Shown one piece after another: positions 51,396 through 60,216 of a stretch of 64,000 bases of DNA. Source of the DNA: JBFMDN01 sp040753915 (lineage in GTDB: Bacteria > Desulfobacterota > Desulfomonilia > Desulfomonilales > Desulfomonilaceae); NCBI GenBank assembly GCA_040753915.1, contig JBFMDN010000008.1:62001-126000 (forward strand), written 5' to 3'. The notes beneath the pieces were generated by a model. It did not search any database. It saw only the letters and a program-made list of their open reading frames with translations, and had not been told where the DNA came from. Position 1 is the first letter of the stretch; the number at the start of each line of letters is the position of its first letter. The position numbers and the translations under genes are program-made.

Positions 51396-53918
51396 ATGAA
51401 GGAACACGAGCTCGTTCAAGCGGCAAGCGCAGGCATTGCGCCACGAGTACTGACGTTGCTCCACGGGGGCGTGGATCCGAATTGCGTCACCAGTAGGGGA
51501 ACGCCTCTCATGGCCGCATCTGTGGCCGGGCATGTGGGAGTGGTCAAGCAGCTCATTGACGCGGGCGCATCGCCAAATCTCTCGGACAGATCGGGCAACA
51601 CTCCCTTGATGGAAGCAGCAGTTGCAGGCCACGTGCACGTAGTCAAGCTGCTTCTTGCTCACGGCGCGGAAGCACACGCTTCCAACCTGGAAGGGGATAC
51701 GGCGCTGATCCTCGCGGCAGCGTGGGGGCATGCCGACGTGGTGGATCTCCTCTGCAAGCACGGAGGGGAAATCAATGCGCGCGACAAAGAGGGAAACACG
51801 GCCCTAGCGTGGGCAATCAAGCAAGGCCATGTCGATGTGGTGCAGTTGCTCCTGGAAAATGGAGGACGCGTCCATGGGGAAGGCATCCGGAACAACGCGG
51901 CTCTGACACTTGCAGCCGAGTCCGGCAGGCCGGAGATTGTGGAATTGCTCATGGATCGAGGGGTATCGGCCTTCGCCCGGGATCCTCACGGCGGGCTTCC
52001 TCTCATTGCAGCAGCGAAGGCAGGAGATCCGGAAGTGATCGACCTGCTCCTCGAACGAGGAGCGGATGTCAATGCCCGGGACGACACGCACCTGGGGAGT
52101 GCCCTCTTCTGGGCTGCTCGCAACGGGCATCTGGAATCCGTGGATCTTCTCCTGAAACGAGGCGCGGACGTGGCGCTGCGCGACAGGGCCGGTAATTCGG
52201 TCCTCCTCTGGCCGACCCTGCGGGGTTATGTGGAAGTCGTCGAGCTCCTGTTGCGCTGGAAAGCCGATGTCAATGCCCAGAGCTTGGCGGGCCTCACCCC
52301 TCTCATGATCGGCGCCCGCGCCGGGTGGAGCCGCGCGGTAGAGCTTCTCCTACAAGCAGGAGCGGATCCCAACCTTCGTGACAGACGAGGGAAGACGGCC
52401 TTGATCTATGCAGCCAGCCAAGGCAGCGTGCCAATCGTGACACTGCTCCTGGATAGCGGCGCGCACGTGAATGCCGCGAGCTCGTGCGGAAATACGGCCA
52501 TATTCTGGGCCGCGTATCGTGGGCATGCGTCGGTCGTGAAAGTACTGTTGGCTCGGGGAGCTGAAGCCGGCAAGATCAACGCCAACGGGCACACCGCTCT
52601 TTTCTGGGGAGTGCTCAACGGCAGCGCCGAAGTCGCGAACCTTCTGGTGGAAAGCCACTGCCCGATCAATGTACGGGAGAAGCAGTATGGCTCTACAGCC
52701 TTGTTCTGGGCGGCAATGTTCGGTCGCGTGGAAACGGTGGATCTCCTTCTACACGCCGGTGCTGGTACAGCACGTCGAGACGGTCGGGGCAACACGCCCC
52801 TGCACTGGGCTGCAAGAAAGGGACGCACCGGGGTAGTGCGCTTGCTTCTCGACAATGGGGCGGACCCGAACGCGACCAACAAGGTGGGGTGTTCGCCGCT
52901 CTTGTGGGCAGCGGCCCGAGGAGATGCGGAAGTCGTCCGCATTCTGCTGGACAAGGGTGCCAACCCCAACATACACGACAAGCATGGAACGAATCCATTG
53001 TGCGTGGCCGCTGGAAGGGGCCATCGAGAAGCAGTTCGACTTCTTCTCAACTTCGGCGCGGATCCCAACGCCGGAGACGAACGTCACCCCAATAAGCCCT
53101 TGTATTTGGCCGCTCTCAAGGGTGACGTTGTTACCATGAAACTGCTCTTGGCCGCAGGAGCAGACCCCAACTCTACGAACCGGGGCGGTAATACGCCGCT
53201 AATGGCCGCGACGAGCTCCGGAAATGCGGACGCGGTGAATGCGCTCCTTCAACGGGGTGCGGTCATGGACCCGCGAGCCAAGGATGGATTAGCATGCCTG
53301 CGCAACGCGTTGCGACATGGCCATGCGGAAATTGTGTCTCTCCTCTTGTCGGGCGACCGGCGACCCAACAACGGACCCAACAACGACACCATGCTTCTGG
53401 AAGCTGCACGCTGGCCCTACAGCCGTATGGTGGAGCTGCTGTTGGACAGGGGTGCTGACGTGAACGCCAGGGACGTCAAATATAGGAATACCCCCCTGTT
53501 TTGGGCCGCGTTCAGAGGCAACGCGCGAGTAGTCAAGGTGCTTCTCGAGCGGGGCGCCAGTGTGCACGCGCGCAACAAATTCGGATACACACCTCTGTTT
53601 TGGGCAGCGCGAAATGGGGATACTCGGATTGTCAAGCTTCTTCTGGAGTGGGGAGCGGATCCTCGCGCCAGAGCAAAGGACGGCAAGACGGCTCTTATGG
53701 TAGCCGCCTCGGCAGGGCGTCTCCGCGCGGTCCGACTGCTCGCCGAAAAAGGGTGTCCCATCAATGCCAAAACCGAGACCGGATGGACCGCGGTGATGGA
53801 AGCTTATTTCGAGGGTCATGCCGAAGTTGCCGCATACCTCAAAGGAGTGGGCGCGAGGCTCGATGGCTTTATCAAGAGTCGGTCGTGGCCGGGCGGCTGG
53901 CACGACACTGCCGGCTGA
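51396..53918 (+). CDS. Large ankyrin-repeat protein (about 25 repeats)
   Basis: The 840-residue protein is built almost entirely of 33-residue ankyrin repeats. I count 25 by eye; most begin with TPL/TAL, continue with AA..GH..VV.LLL, and end with GADpN.rd. Repeats 20 and 21 are irregular. There is no signal peptide, no membrane helix and no other domain; the C-terminal tail (GFIKSRSWPGGWHDTAG) is short. Several repeats contain the unusual LFWAA or LLWAA. The protein is probably a cytoplasmic scaffold or inhibitor, but could also be exported by a non-Sec route as ankyrin effectors are. The ribosome binding site at the ATG is weak. Confidence 0.92.
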   Translation: MKEHELVQAASAGIAPRVLTLLHGGVDPNCVTSRGTPLMAASVAGHVGVVKQLIDAGASPNLSDRSGNTPLMEAAVAGHVHVVKLLLAHGAEAHASNLEGDTALILAAAWGHADVVDLLCKHGGEINARDKEGNTALAWAIKQGHVDVVQLLLENGGRVHGEGIRNNAALTLAAESGRPEIVELLMDRGVSAFARDPHGGLPLIAAAKAGDPEVIDLLLERGADVNARDDTHLGSALFWAARNGHLESVDLLLKRGADVALRDRAGNSVLLWPTLRGYVEVVELLLRWKADVNAQSLAGLTPLMIGARAGWSRAVELLLQAGADPNLRDRRGKTALIYAASQGSVPIVTLLLDSGAHVNAASSCGNTAIFWAAYRGHASVVKVLLARGAEAGKINANGHTALFWGVLNGSAEVANLLVESHCPINVREKQYGSTALFWAAMFGRVETVDLLLHAGAGTARRDGRGNTPLHWAARKGRTGVVRLLLDNGADPNATNKVGCSPLLWAAARGDAEVVRILLDKGANPNIHDKHGTNPLCVAAGRGHREAVRLLLNFGADPNAGDERHPNKPLYLAALKGDVVTMKLLLAAGADPNSTNRGGNTPLMAATSSGNADAVNALLQRGAVMDPRAKDGLACLRNALRHGHAEIVSLLLSGDRRPNNGPNNDTMLLEAARWPYSRMVELLLDRGADVNARDVKYRNTPLFWAAFRGNARVVKVLLERGASVHARNKFGYTPLFWAARNGDTRIVKLLLEWGADPRARAKDGKTALMVAASAGRLRAVRLLAEKGCPINAKTETGWTAVMEAYFEGHAEVAAYLKGVGARLDGFIKSRSWPGGWHDTAG

Positions 53919-54189
53919 CGCTTTGTCCACCGAAGCCATGTCCCCCTTTATTCCTGATCCACCATAGGGGTGAGGATTCAGTCACATGAATCCGCGGCTG
54001 CGCGAGCTTTTTGAGAAAGGGTGACTGTTCTTGACTCCCATTGCTTCTCTCTGCTAATGATACATTTCGTGTCTCCTCTGTGACGGCGGTCCGGGGGATC
54101 TCTATTCCGAACAACGGGCCTTCCGGTCTTCCCCGTACGCACGGGAAGCCAGGCCGCGCCAAAACCCCTATCTCAAAGGAGCTGCCCCT
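53919..54189. promoter_or_regulatory. Possible promoter upstream of the acyl-CoA dehydrogenase gene
   Basis: TTGACT (54031-54036) and TAATGA (54055-54060) are 18 bases apart, about 130 bases before the ATG. The -10 is weak. CAAAGGAGC lies just before the ATG. Confidence 0.35.
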
Positions 54190-55362
54190 ATGAGTGACGA
54201 GTACGACATCGAGTTGACCGAAGAACATATTATGCTTCGGGATATGGTCAGGAAATTTGCAGAAAAGGAAATCTTGCCCCGGGTGGACAAAGACGAAAAC
54301 GAGCATCGATTCCAGCGCGACTTGGTAGAGCAGATGGCTGAGCTCGGATTGTTCGGCTGTCCCGTTCCCGAGGAATACGGCGGCAACAACATGGGATACC
54401 TTGCACACGCCATTGTCACGGAAGAGATTGGAAGGGCGTCAGGGTCTCTCCGGGTGGCGTTCAACATGCAAACCATGGGCACTGCCCTCTCCATCCTCAA
54501 GTGGGGAAGCGACGAGCTCAAGAATAAGTACATACCTGAGCTCATGGCAGCCCGAGTGCTCGGATGCTTCGGCATCACCGAGCCGGATGCCGGCTCCGAT
54601 ACGGCCGCCATGTCCACCACTGCCGTGAAGGACGGAAACGAATATGTGCTGAACGGCAGAAAGATGTGGATCACCTGGGCCCCTGTGGCTGATATGTCCG
54701 TCATATTCGCCATGACTGACAAACAATCCAAGCACAAGGGCATGAGCGCCTTTGTCATGGACATGCACGCTCCGGGGGTCAGTACCATCGAGATCAAGGA
54801 TAAGCTTGGACTATGGGCCTGCCCCACCGGCGAGATCATCATGGAGGATGTAAGAGTCCCCGCCGGGAATCTGCTCGGAGAGGAAGGCAAAGGGTTCGGT
54901 TACCTCATGCAAGAGCTCATCAGCACCAGACTCTCCGCTGCCGCGGGTGCGGTGGGCTCGTGCCAGGCCGCTCTGGACGAATCGATAAAATACGCAAACG
55001 AGCGCAGGCAGTTCGGCAGGCCTATAGCGGAATTTCAGATGGTACAGGAAGTCATCGCTCGCATGGTGGCAGAGACTGAGGCGGCCCGTGCTCTGGTCTG
55101 GCGCTGCGCTATGCAGAAAGACCGAGGATTGATCAATAACATGCGAGAAACGGTTCTCGCAAAATATTACGCGTCCCGTGCCGCGGACGAGGTGCCCAAC
55201 CTGGGGCTCGAGGTCCTGAGCGCCTACGGTTACTCGAACGAGTACCCCATCGCCCGAATCCTGAGAGACGGTAAGGTGTACAAGATTCTCGAGGGCGCAA
55301 CGAACATAATGAAGATGATCCTCGCGAATGACGCGCTTGGATTAAAGAAAGCGAACCGGTAG
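54190..55362 (+). CDS. Acyl-CoA dehydrogenase
   Basis: This is a FAD flavoprotein that introduces a 2,3 double bond in an acyl-CoA. The 390-residue protein has the two family signatures, GCFGITEPDAGSD (near 134) and the QFGRPIAEFQMVQEVIARM segment (near 277). The C-terminal base region reads ILEGATNI, so a Glu is at the position equivalent to the MCAD-type catalytic Glu, but the usual YEGT is LEGA. Substrate choice (short-chain, glutaryl or alicyclic CoA) is not clear. No electron-transfer flavoprotein gene is in the window. It stands alone between two ankyrin genes. Confidence 0.92.
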   Translation: MSDEYDIELTEEHIMLRDMVRKFAEKEILPRVDKDENEHRFQRDLVEQMAELGLFGCPVPEEYGGNNMGYLAHAIVTEEIGRASGSLRVAFNMQTMGTALSILKWGSDELKNKYIPELMAARVLGCFGITEPDAGSDTAAMSTTAVKDGNEYVLNGRKMWITWAPVADMSVIFAMTDKQSKHKGMSAFVMDMHAPGVSTIEIKDKLGLWACPTGEIIMEDVRVPAGNLLGEEGKGFGYLMQELISTRLSAAAGAVGSCQAALDESIKYANERRQFGRPIAEFQMVQEVIARMVAETEAARALVWRCAMQKDRGLINNMRETVLAKYYASRAADEVPNLGLEVLSAYGYSNEYPIARILRDGKVYKILEGATNIMKMILANDALGLKKANR

Positions 55363-55603
55363 CCCTGTCTGCGCTCTCTGATTCAGGATCGGGCCTGAAA
55401 CGCAACCAGAAGGGGCTCGAGAATACCGGGGCGTGACCTGAGGGTAGGATTTCATGAATACGGTTACGTATCGGGGAAACAGCTCCATTTAGGGAACTGC
55501 AGGTTCAGAACCTATCTCTATACAGGGCAGGTTTGAATGAAGTATACCGGCAAATGCCTGCGCTGCGGGAGACCCGAGCCAAGAATCCCGGGAGAGGGGC
55601 GGG

Positions 55604-55808
55604 TTTCTGAAAGTGTCTCAAAAGCCGGCAGTCTGTGATAATCGTGGCACACCCCCTCACCCTGACCCTCTCCCCCGCTTCGGGGGAGAGGGGATTATTC
55701 AGGCTCCCTATCCCTCTGGGAGAGGGTTGGGGTGAGGGTGCCTTACCACTCATCGACTCTCAATCGTGCTACGATGTTTGGTGTGTCCCGAGTTTTGAGA
55801 CATTTTCT
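55604..55808. repeat. ~205-bp inverted-repeat element, complete copy A
   Basis: The ends are GAAAGTGTCTCAAAA and, inverted, GAAAATGTCTCAAAA. The body includes CTCTCCCCCGCTTCGGGGG and a GGTTGGGGTGAGGGTG arm that can pair with CCCCCTCACCCTGACC, giving a long foldback. It matches 58781-58985 in inverse orientation. It lies between the convergent acyl-CoA dehydrogenase and PilZ-like genes. Confidence 0.85.
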
Positions 55809-55863
55809 CCAAACTCGCCCTACAAAGGGACTGCTCTAACCCCTGCCCATCCCCCAACGCCAG

Positions 55864-56012
55864 TTCAAAACAAGAATACCGGCGAGACGCCGGCGCTACG
55901 GGAAATTCGCTCCGAGATCCCCGCAGTCGTAGATCGGGCTCTGCCCGACAAGAGGATCGGCGGGCACAGCCCGCCCTACGTGGACTGCCCCTTGAATCAA
56001 GAATACCGGCTG
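55864..56012. repeat. Cluster of short GC-rich dispersed repeats
   Basis: GAATACCGGCGAGACGCCGG (55873-55892) is a palindrome-bearing repeat also found, inverted, near 59026 and, degraded, near 43857 and 18072. A related AAGAATACCGGC occurs near 56000 and GCGGGCACAGCCCGCC near 55960. Confidence 0.65.
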
Positions 56013-56082
56013 CAAAAGGCACCTCCTGTGGGGTGGCTTTGTCCCCAGCCGATTGAAAATCTGCCCCCATTCTCCCACGGCG

Positions 56083-56616
56083 CTATTCCGTTACCGCAAC
56101 CAGATCGATGAGCTTGTCCAATTCGCGTTTGCCGTGGCCTCGAATGGCTGATATCTCGAATCCGGCAATCCGTTGACCGGTTTGTTCGTCTACCGTTTGC
56201 CACCGACAGATTGCGTCAAGCACAAATGGGTCGTGCACGGCTAAGGAATCAGACCGAATAGTGTATGTTCCAATCTCATCGACTTCCACGTCAATGCCCT
56301 GCACCTGGAATCCGGTTCTCGTGATATCGTTGAGCACCCCTGTGTTTGAAGGATGATTGGCGTCGTGCACTGTGACGGGGTACAATACGTAATTCCTCTT
56401 GTGCGCTCTTTTTTCACCGTCTTTGTCTACTTTTCGCGCCCTGTGCATCCTGCCGGCTAAATGGTTCGCATTGATTTTTCCGGCGCGGCGGAGTCTATCA
56501 ATGATCGATCCGTAAAGAGTTGGTGAAAGATCGTATTTCTCCATGATCGGCACATCCCCCAGGCCTCCCAAGATGTCTGCCAGGATTCTTTCCACGTCAA
56601 TCTTTTCTCTTTGCAT
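56083..56616 (-). CDS. PilZ-like protein with an N-terminal helical domain
   Basis: This is a 177-residue cytoplasmic protein. Residues 1-50 are helical (RILADILGGLGDVPIMEKYDLSP), of a kind seen repeatedly in Deltaproteobacteria before PilZ domains. Residues 70-175 look like PilZ: R70-x3-R74 (RAHKR) followed by D97ITRTG102, close to the (D/N)xSxxG half of the c-di-GMP site, with Thr replacing Ser. It is therefore a candidate c-di-GMP effector; binding is not certain. It lies alone, divergent from the ankyrin-DUF4185 gene with 74 bases between them. Confidence 0.7.
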   Translation of the reverse strand: MQREKIDVERILADILGGLGDVPIMEKYDLSPTLYGSIIDRLRRAGKINANHLAGRMHRARKVDKDGEKRAHKRNYVLYPVTVHDANHPSNTGVLNDITRTGFQVQGIDVEVDEIGTYTIRSDSLAVHDPFVLDAICRWQTVDEQTGQRIAGFEISAIRGHGKRELDKLIDLVAVTE

Positions 56617-56690
56617 TCCTCCACCACCTCCTTGACGCCGTCCAGGCTACTATAGCATTAAGCATACCGATATGATAGGACTTTTTCTCA

Positions 56691-58748
56691 ATGTTGCGGT
56701 GGTGGGTGCAGCCTATGAGCAATTGTCTCAGCATTTCAGTCTTGGTCCTCGCCGTTCTTGTTCATTTTCCTCAGCTTCTTCCAGCGGAACCAACTCGAGA
56801 GTCCGCGCTCATGGGAGCAATCAAGTCCGCTGACATTGCCGCGGTAGAAGAAGCGATAACAGGAGGCGCGGACGTGAATGTGCGCGACCCTGAGCATCTA
56901 ACACCTCTGATCTGGGCCTGTGCGGCAGGGCGCAAGGACATCGTCGAGGCATTGATTGACGCGGGCGCAGACGTGGACGAACGGGGGCCGCTCGGTTTTA
57001 CCGCTCTTGGGTACGCGTGTCGTACGGGCAACGTCGAGCTCGTGAGACTCCTTATAGGACGCGGTGCCAATGTCAACGCCCGCTCGGAGCCAGGCTGGTC
57101 TCCCCTCTTTTTTGCAGCGCTGAGCGGATCCAAGGACATAACGACCGAGCTGCTTTCAAGCCAAGCAGACCCTCATGCCCGCAATTTCTCCGGATCCACC
57201 CCTCTGCTGATCGCGGCAGACTTGGGACGGGAAGAAGTCGCCAAGCTGCTCGTTCGGGCAGGGTCTGAGATTAACGCCCAGAACGAGCAGGGTACTTCAC
57301 CGTTGATTCTTGCTGCTTACCGGGGACACGCAAACCTGGTGAAGTTCTTTCTCGAGAACGGAGCAGACCCTAACATTCGGGACCGACAGGGTAGGACGCC
57401 GCTGATGTTTGCATCCATGGTTGGTTTTGAGGAGATAGTCCAGCTTCTCCTCACAGCAGGTAGCAACGTGGAAGCATCGACCGTAGATGGGGAGACAGCT
57501 CTGACCCTCGCGCAACGGAGAGGGAACCGTGCCATAGCCGCAATCCTGGAAGGTAAGCAAAGCTCCGGGAGCATACAGCTCGATTCAGACACAGCTTTGC
57601 GATCGGTCCGGGATTCCCGCACGGCTGCTGTCCTCGAAGGCAGCGAGCCCGATGTGATCGTTGTCAAACGTGCGTCGAAGATCTCTCAACTAGCAGGAGA
57701 ATGGGACAGGGAGCGGGCCATGTTCACGAAAAGCCGAACCCTTAGCACGTACAAGCTAATCGGCACCGACCTCGGAGCCCCCTTTCGCCACAAGGACCGG
57801 ATTTATCTCCTTTTCGGCGACACCGGCGGCATGAAAGGGGGGGATGCCATTGCGTACACGGACATCACTGCCCGTCCTGAAGAGGGCCTTGACCTGACTT
57901 TTGTGCACGATGGGGCTGGCGTCTACATACCCGTGAAAATTCCGGGCATTAGCCAGGGAAATTTTGAAGTACCCATGGAGGGAGTCAGCGTCGGCGGATC
58001 CATGTACATTTACCATACCACTGACCACACGAGAAAACGCGTGATGGGAAGGTCCGTTGTTGCTGTCTCCCGTGACGATGGCAAGAGCTTCCGCTACCTG
58101 TACGATTTTTCGCTGCAGCACTTCATCAACGTGTCCGTGGTAAAAGTTCAATCTGCGGATTGGAATGGGTTGCCGGATGCTGGTGAATCGGGTCTCGTAA
58201 TTTTCGGCTCTGGGCCATACCGAGAGAGCTCCGTGAGGCTGGCCTTCCAACCCGGCCGGGACATCGAGAACCCGTCAGCGATCCGCTATTTTTCCGGGAC
58301 GGACCCTTCTGGGACCCCTCTTTGGAGCGCACGGGAACAGGACGCGCAAGAACTCTTTCATCAGGCATGTGTTGGAGAATTGTCTGTCTCGTATAACCGG
58401 TTCATCCGCAAATGGATCATGCTGTACAACTGCACCAAAGAATTCCCCGGGGTGCTCATGCGGACCAGCGACTTCCCGTGGGGGCCATGGTCGAAGCCCC
58501 AGGTGCTCTTCCATGTCCGAGACGACGACGGCTTCTGTAATTTCATCCACCGGAGCTGGGATGAAAAGCGGTGCGACTTCCTCAGCGATCCTGGGAGAGA
58601 GCGCCATTCGGGGGACGCGTACGGTCCGTACCAGTTCGAGGACCTGGCCGTAGGAGACCGGGACTCGACCACTATTTATTTCACCTTGTCCACGTGGAAT
58701 CCGTACACGGTGGTGCTCATGAAGGCCACGTTGAAGAGGATCAGGTGA
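56691..58748 (+). CDS. Exported ankyrin-repeat protein fused to a DUF4185 domain
   Basis: The 685-residue protein starts with a Sec-type signal peptide (LSISVLVLAVLVHFPQLLPA). About seven ankyrin repeats follow (residues ~36-285, from ESALMGAIKSADIAAVEEAI to RRGNRAIAAILEG). After a linker, residues ~345-685 resemble DUF4185, a beta-propeller-like domain related to glycoside hydrolases (GTDLGAPFRHKDRIYLLFGDT near the start, then VVAVSRDDGKSF and SVSYNRFIRKWIMLY). Ankyrin repeats on an exported protein joined to this domain are unusual. A periplasmic or surface role in carbohydrate binding or breakdown is possible. The ATG at 56715 is an alternative start. Confidence 0.82.
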   Translation: MLRWWVQPMSNCLSISVLVLAVLVHFPQLLPAEPTRESALMGAIKSADIAAVEEAITGGADVNVRDPEHLTPLIWACAAGRKDIVEALIDAGADVDERGPLGFTALGYACRTGNVELVRLLIGRGANVNARSEPGWSPLFFAALSGSKDITTELLSSQADPHARNFSGSTPLLIAADLGREEVAKLLVRAGSEINAQNEQGTSPLILAAYRGHANLVKFFLENGADPNIRDRQGRTPLMFASMVGFEEIVQLLLTAGSNVEASTVDGETALTLAQRRGNRAIAAILEGKQSSGSIQLDSDTALRSVRDSRTAAVLEGSEPDVIVVKRASKISQLAGEWDRERAMFTKSRTLSTYKLIGTDLGAPFRHKDRIYLLFGDTGGMKGGDAIAYTDITARPEEGLDLTFVHDGAGVYIPVKIPGISQGNFEVPMEGVSVGGSMYIYHTTDHTRKRVMGRSVVAVSRDDGKSFRYLYDFSLQHFINVSVVKVQSADWNGLPDAGESGLVIFGSGPYRESSVRLAFQPGRDIENPSAIRYFSGTDPSGTPLWSAREQDAQELFHQACVGELSVSYNRFIRKWIMLYNCTKEFPGVLMRTSDFPWGPWSKPQVLFHVRDDDGFCNFIHRSWDEKRCDFLSDPGRERHSGDAYGPYQFEDLAVGDRDSTTIYFTLSTWNPYTVVLMKATLKRIR

Positions 58749-58780
58749 AGGCACCTCATTGGGCTAGAGGGCGCGTTTCA

Positions 58781-58985
58781 AGAAATTGTCTCAAAACTCG
58801 GGACACGCCAAACATCGTAGCACGATTGAGCATCGATGTGTGGAAAGGCACCCTCACCCCAACCCTCTCCCAGAGGGCGAGGGAGCCGGAAGAATCCCCT
58901 CTCCCCCGCTTCGGGGGAGAGGGTCAGGGTGAGGGGGTGTGCCACGATTATCACGGACTGCCGGCTTTTGAGACACTTTCTGAAA
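58781..58985. repeat. ~205-bp inverted-repeat element, complete copy B
   Basis: This is the reverse complement of the element at 55604-55808, with ends GAAATTGTCTCAAAA and TTTTGAGACACTTTC and the same GGGGGAGAGGG body. It lies between the convergent ankyrin-DUF4185 and rluD-like genes. Confidence 0.85.
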
Positions 58986-59017
58986 CCCGTCCCTACATCA
59001 CGATTTTGCGCCATCAC

Positions 59018-59055
59018 CCGTAGCGCCGGCGTCTCGCCGGTATTCTTGTCGCTGA
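59018..59055. repeat. Short GC-rich dispersed repeat, inverted copy
   Basis: CCGGCGTCTCGCCGGTATTC (59027-59046) is the reverse complement of the repeat at 55873 and directly follows the 205-bp element. The rest of 58986-59231 shows no gene. Confidence 0.65.
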
Positions 59056-59231
59056 CTCGCCTCGAACAAAGGGCGTTTCTGAAAGCCGCCCCTTGTACAT
59101 TTTCAACGATGAAGGGCTGGACGCCCGTCCCACCGGCTCGCTATCTCCCCATCAATGTCATCAACACATAGGAATCGGCCAGAACTTGTTGCACTGATAT
59201 AATATGCCATACCAACCAGAAACGCTGGTTA

Positions 59232-60185
59232 TTACCCGAAGAGGTTCAGCACAGCCCGCATATCGGATGGTAGCGGGGAAGAGTGCTCTAGGTAGCTCCC
59301 ATCCGCTGGATGGTGAAAGCCCAGGACTGCCGCGTGAAGAGCTTGCCTCTTCATGATTTCGCAGGCTCGTCTCATAATCCGGTCAGTTGGCCGTGGTTGC
59401 CGGCGCTGGCGCCCGTAAACCGGGTCCCCCAATATCGGAAGTCCCACTGACGCGAGGTGGACCCGAATCTGGTGGGTTCTTCCCGTCTCGGGTTTCACTT
59501 CCAGCAGCGCTATGGACCCAAATCTCTCGATTATCCTCCACCGTGTCTTCGCCTCCCTGTACTTCACAGCCACCGTGGAGATTTTTTTCCTGTTGCCGGA
59601 ATGCCGGCCGAGCGGCGCGTCTATCGTGCCTTCCTCCGCTCGAGGGCTTCCTCGCACGAGGGCGAGGTACACTCGATAGATCGAGTGCGTGCGAAATTGC
59701 ACGGACAAGGATGCATGAGCCAGCACGCTCTTTGCGACAACCATCACCCCTGACGTGTCTCGATCGAGCCGGTGAACGATGCCCCATCGGCCAGGCTCCC
59801 CCACTCCTATCATTTCGGGTCTGTGGGCAACCAGGATGTCCATCATCGTTCCTGTAGGGCGGCCCGCGCCTGGATGGACGACCAATCCGGGAGGCTTGTT
59901 CACCACGACCACGTGATTGTCTTCGAACAGCACGCGAATTTCGGGGAGAGGCTCCGTTCGTGTGGGCACGTGCTCTGTCTCCCCTGAAACGATCAGAATG
60001 GTGTCCCCCGGATTGAGCACTGAGGAAGGCCGGATCGGTTTTCCACCGACAAGGATGCGTTGCTGTCGAATAAGCCTGGCAACGGAAGAACGAGTCAATG
60101 AGCCTTCGAGGCATCGGACGATAATTCGATCGGCTCGATCGGGGCTCTCATTCTCCGGAATGATAAATGATTCCGTGAGATTCAT
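59232..60185 (-). CDS. rluD: RluA/RluD-family 23S rRNA or tRNA pseudouridine synthase
   Basis: The enzyme converts uridine to pseudouridine in RNA. The 317-residue protein has an N-terminal S4 RNA-binding domain (DRIIVRCLEGSLTRSSVARLI, residues ~17-75) and the RluA catalytic domain with VVNKPPGLVVHPGAG and the catalytic Asp in HRLDRDTSG (near 143). Later KPETGRTHQIRVHL closes the domain. The frame is open to 60398, but the extra 71 residues lack the family pattern, so I use the ATG at 60185. RluD versus another RluA paralogue is not settled. Confidence 0.88.
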   Translation of the reverse strand: MNLTESFIIPENESPDRADRIIVRCLEGSLTRSSVARLIRQQRILVGGKPIRPSSVLNPGDTILIVSGETEHVPTRTEPLPEIRVLFEDNHVVVVNKPPGLVVHPGAGRPTGTMMDILVAHRPEMIGVGEPGRWGIVHRLDRDTSGVMVVAKSVLAHASLSVQFRTHSIYRVYLALVRGSPRAEEGTIDAPLGRHSGNRKKISTVAVKYREAKTRWRIIERFGSIALLEVKPETGRTHQIRVHLASVGLPILGDPVYGRQRRQPRPTDRIMRRACEIMKRQALHAAVLGFHHPADGSYLEHSSPLPSDMRAVLNLFG

Positions 60186-60216
60186 GGAAGCGCGCCCGTG
60201 GGGGGAACGGACAGAA

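Noticed and set aside
51396..58748. Defence island centred on the ankyrin genes
   Set aside because: No nuclease, helicase, reverse transcriptase, STING/CBASS or toxin-antitoxin gene is nearby, so a defence role is only speculation.
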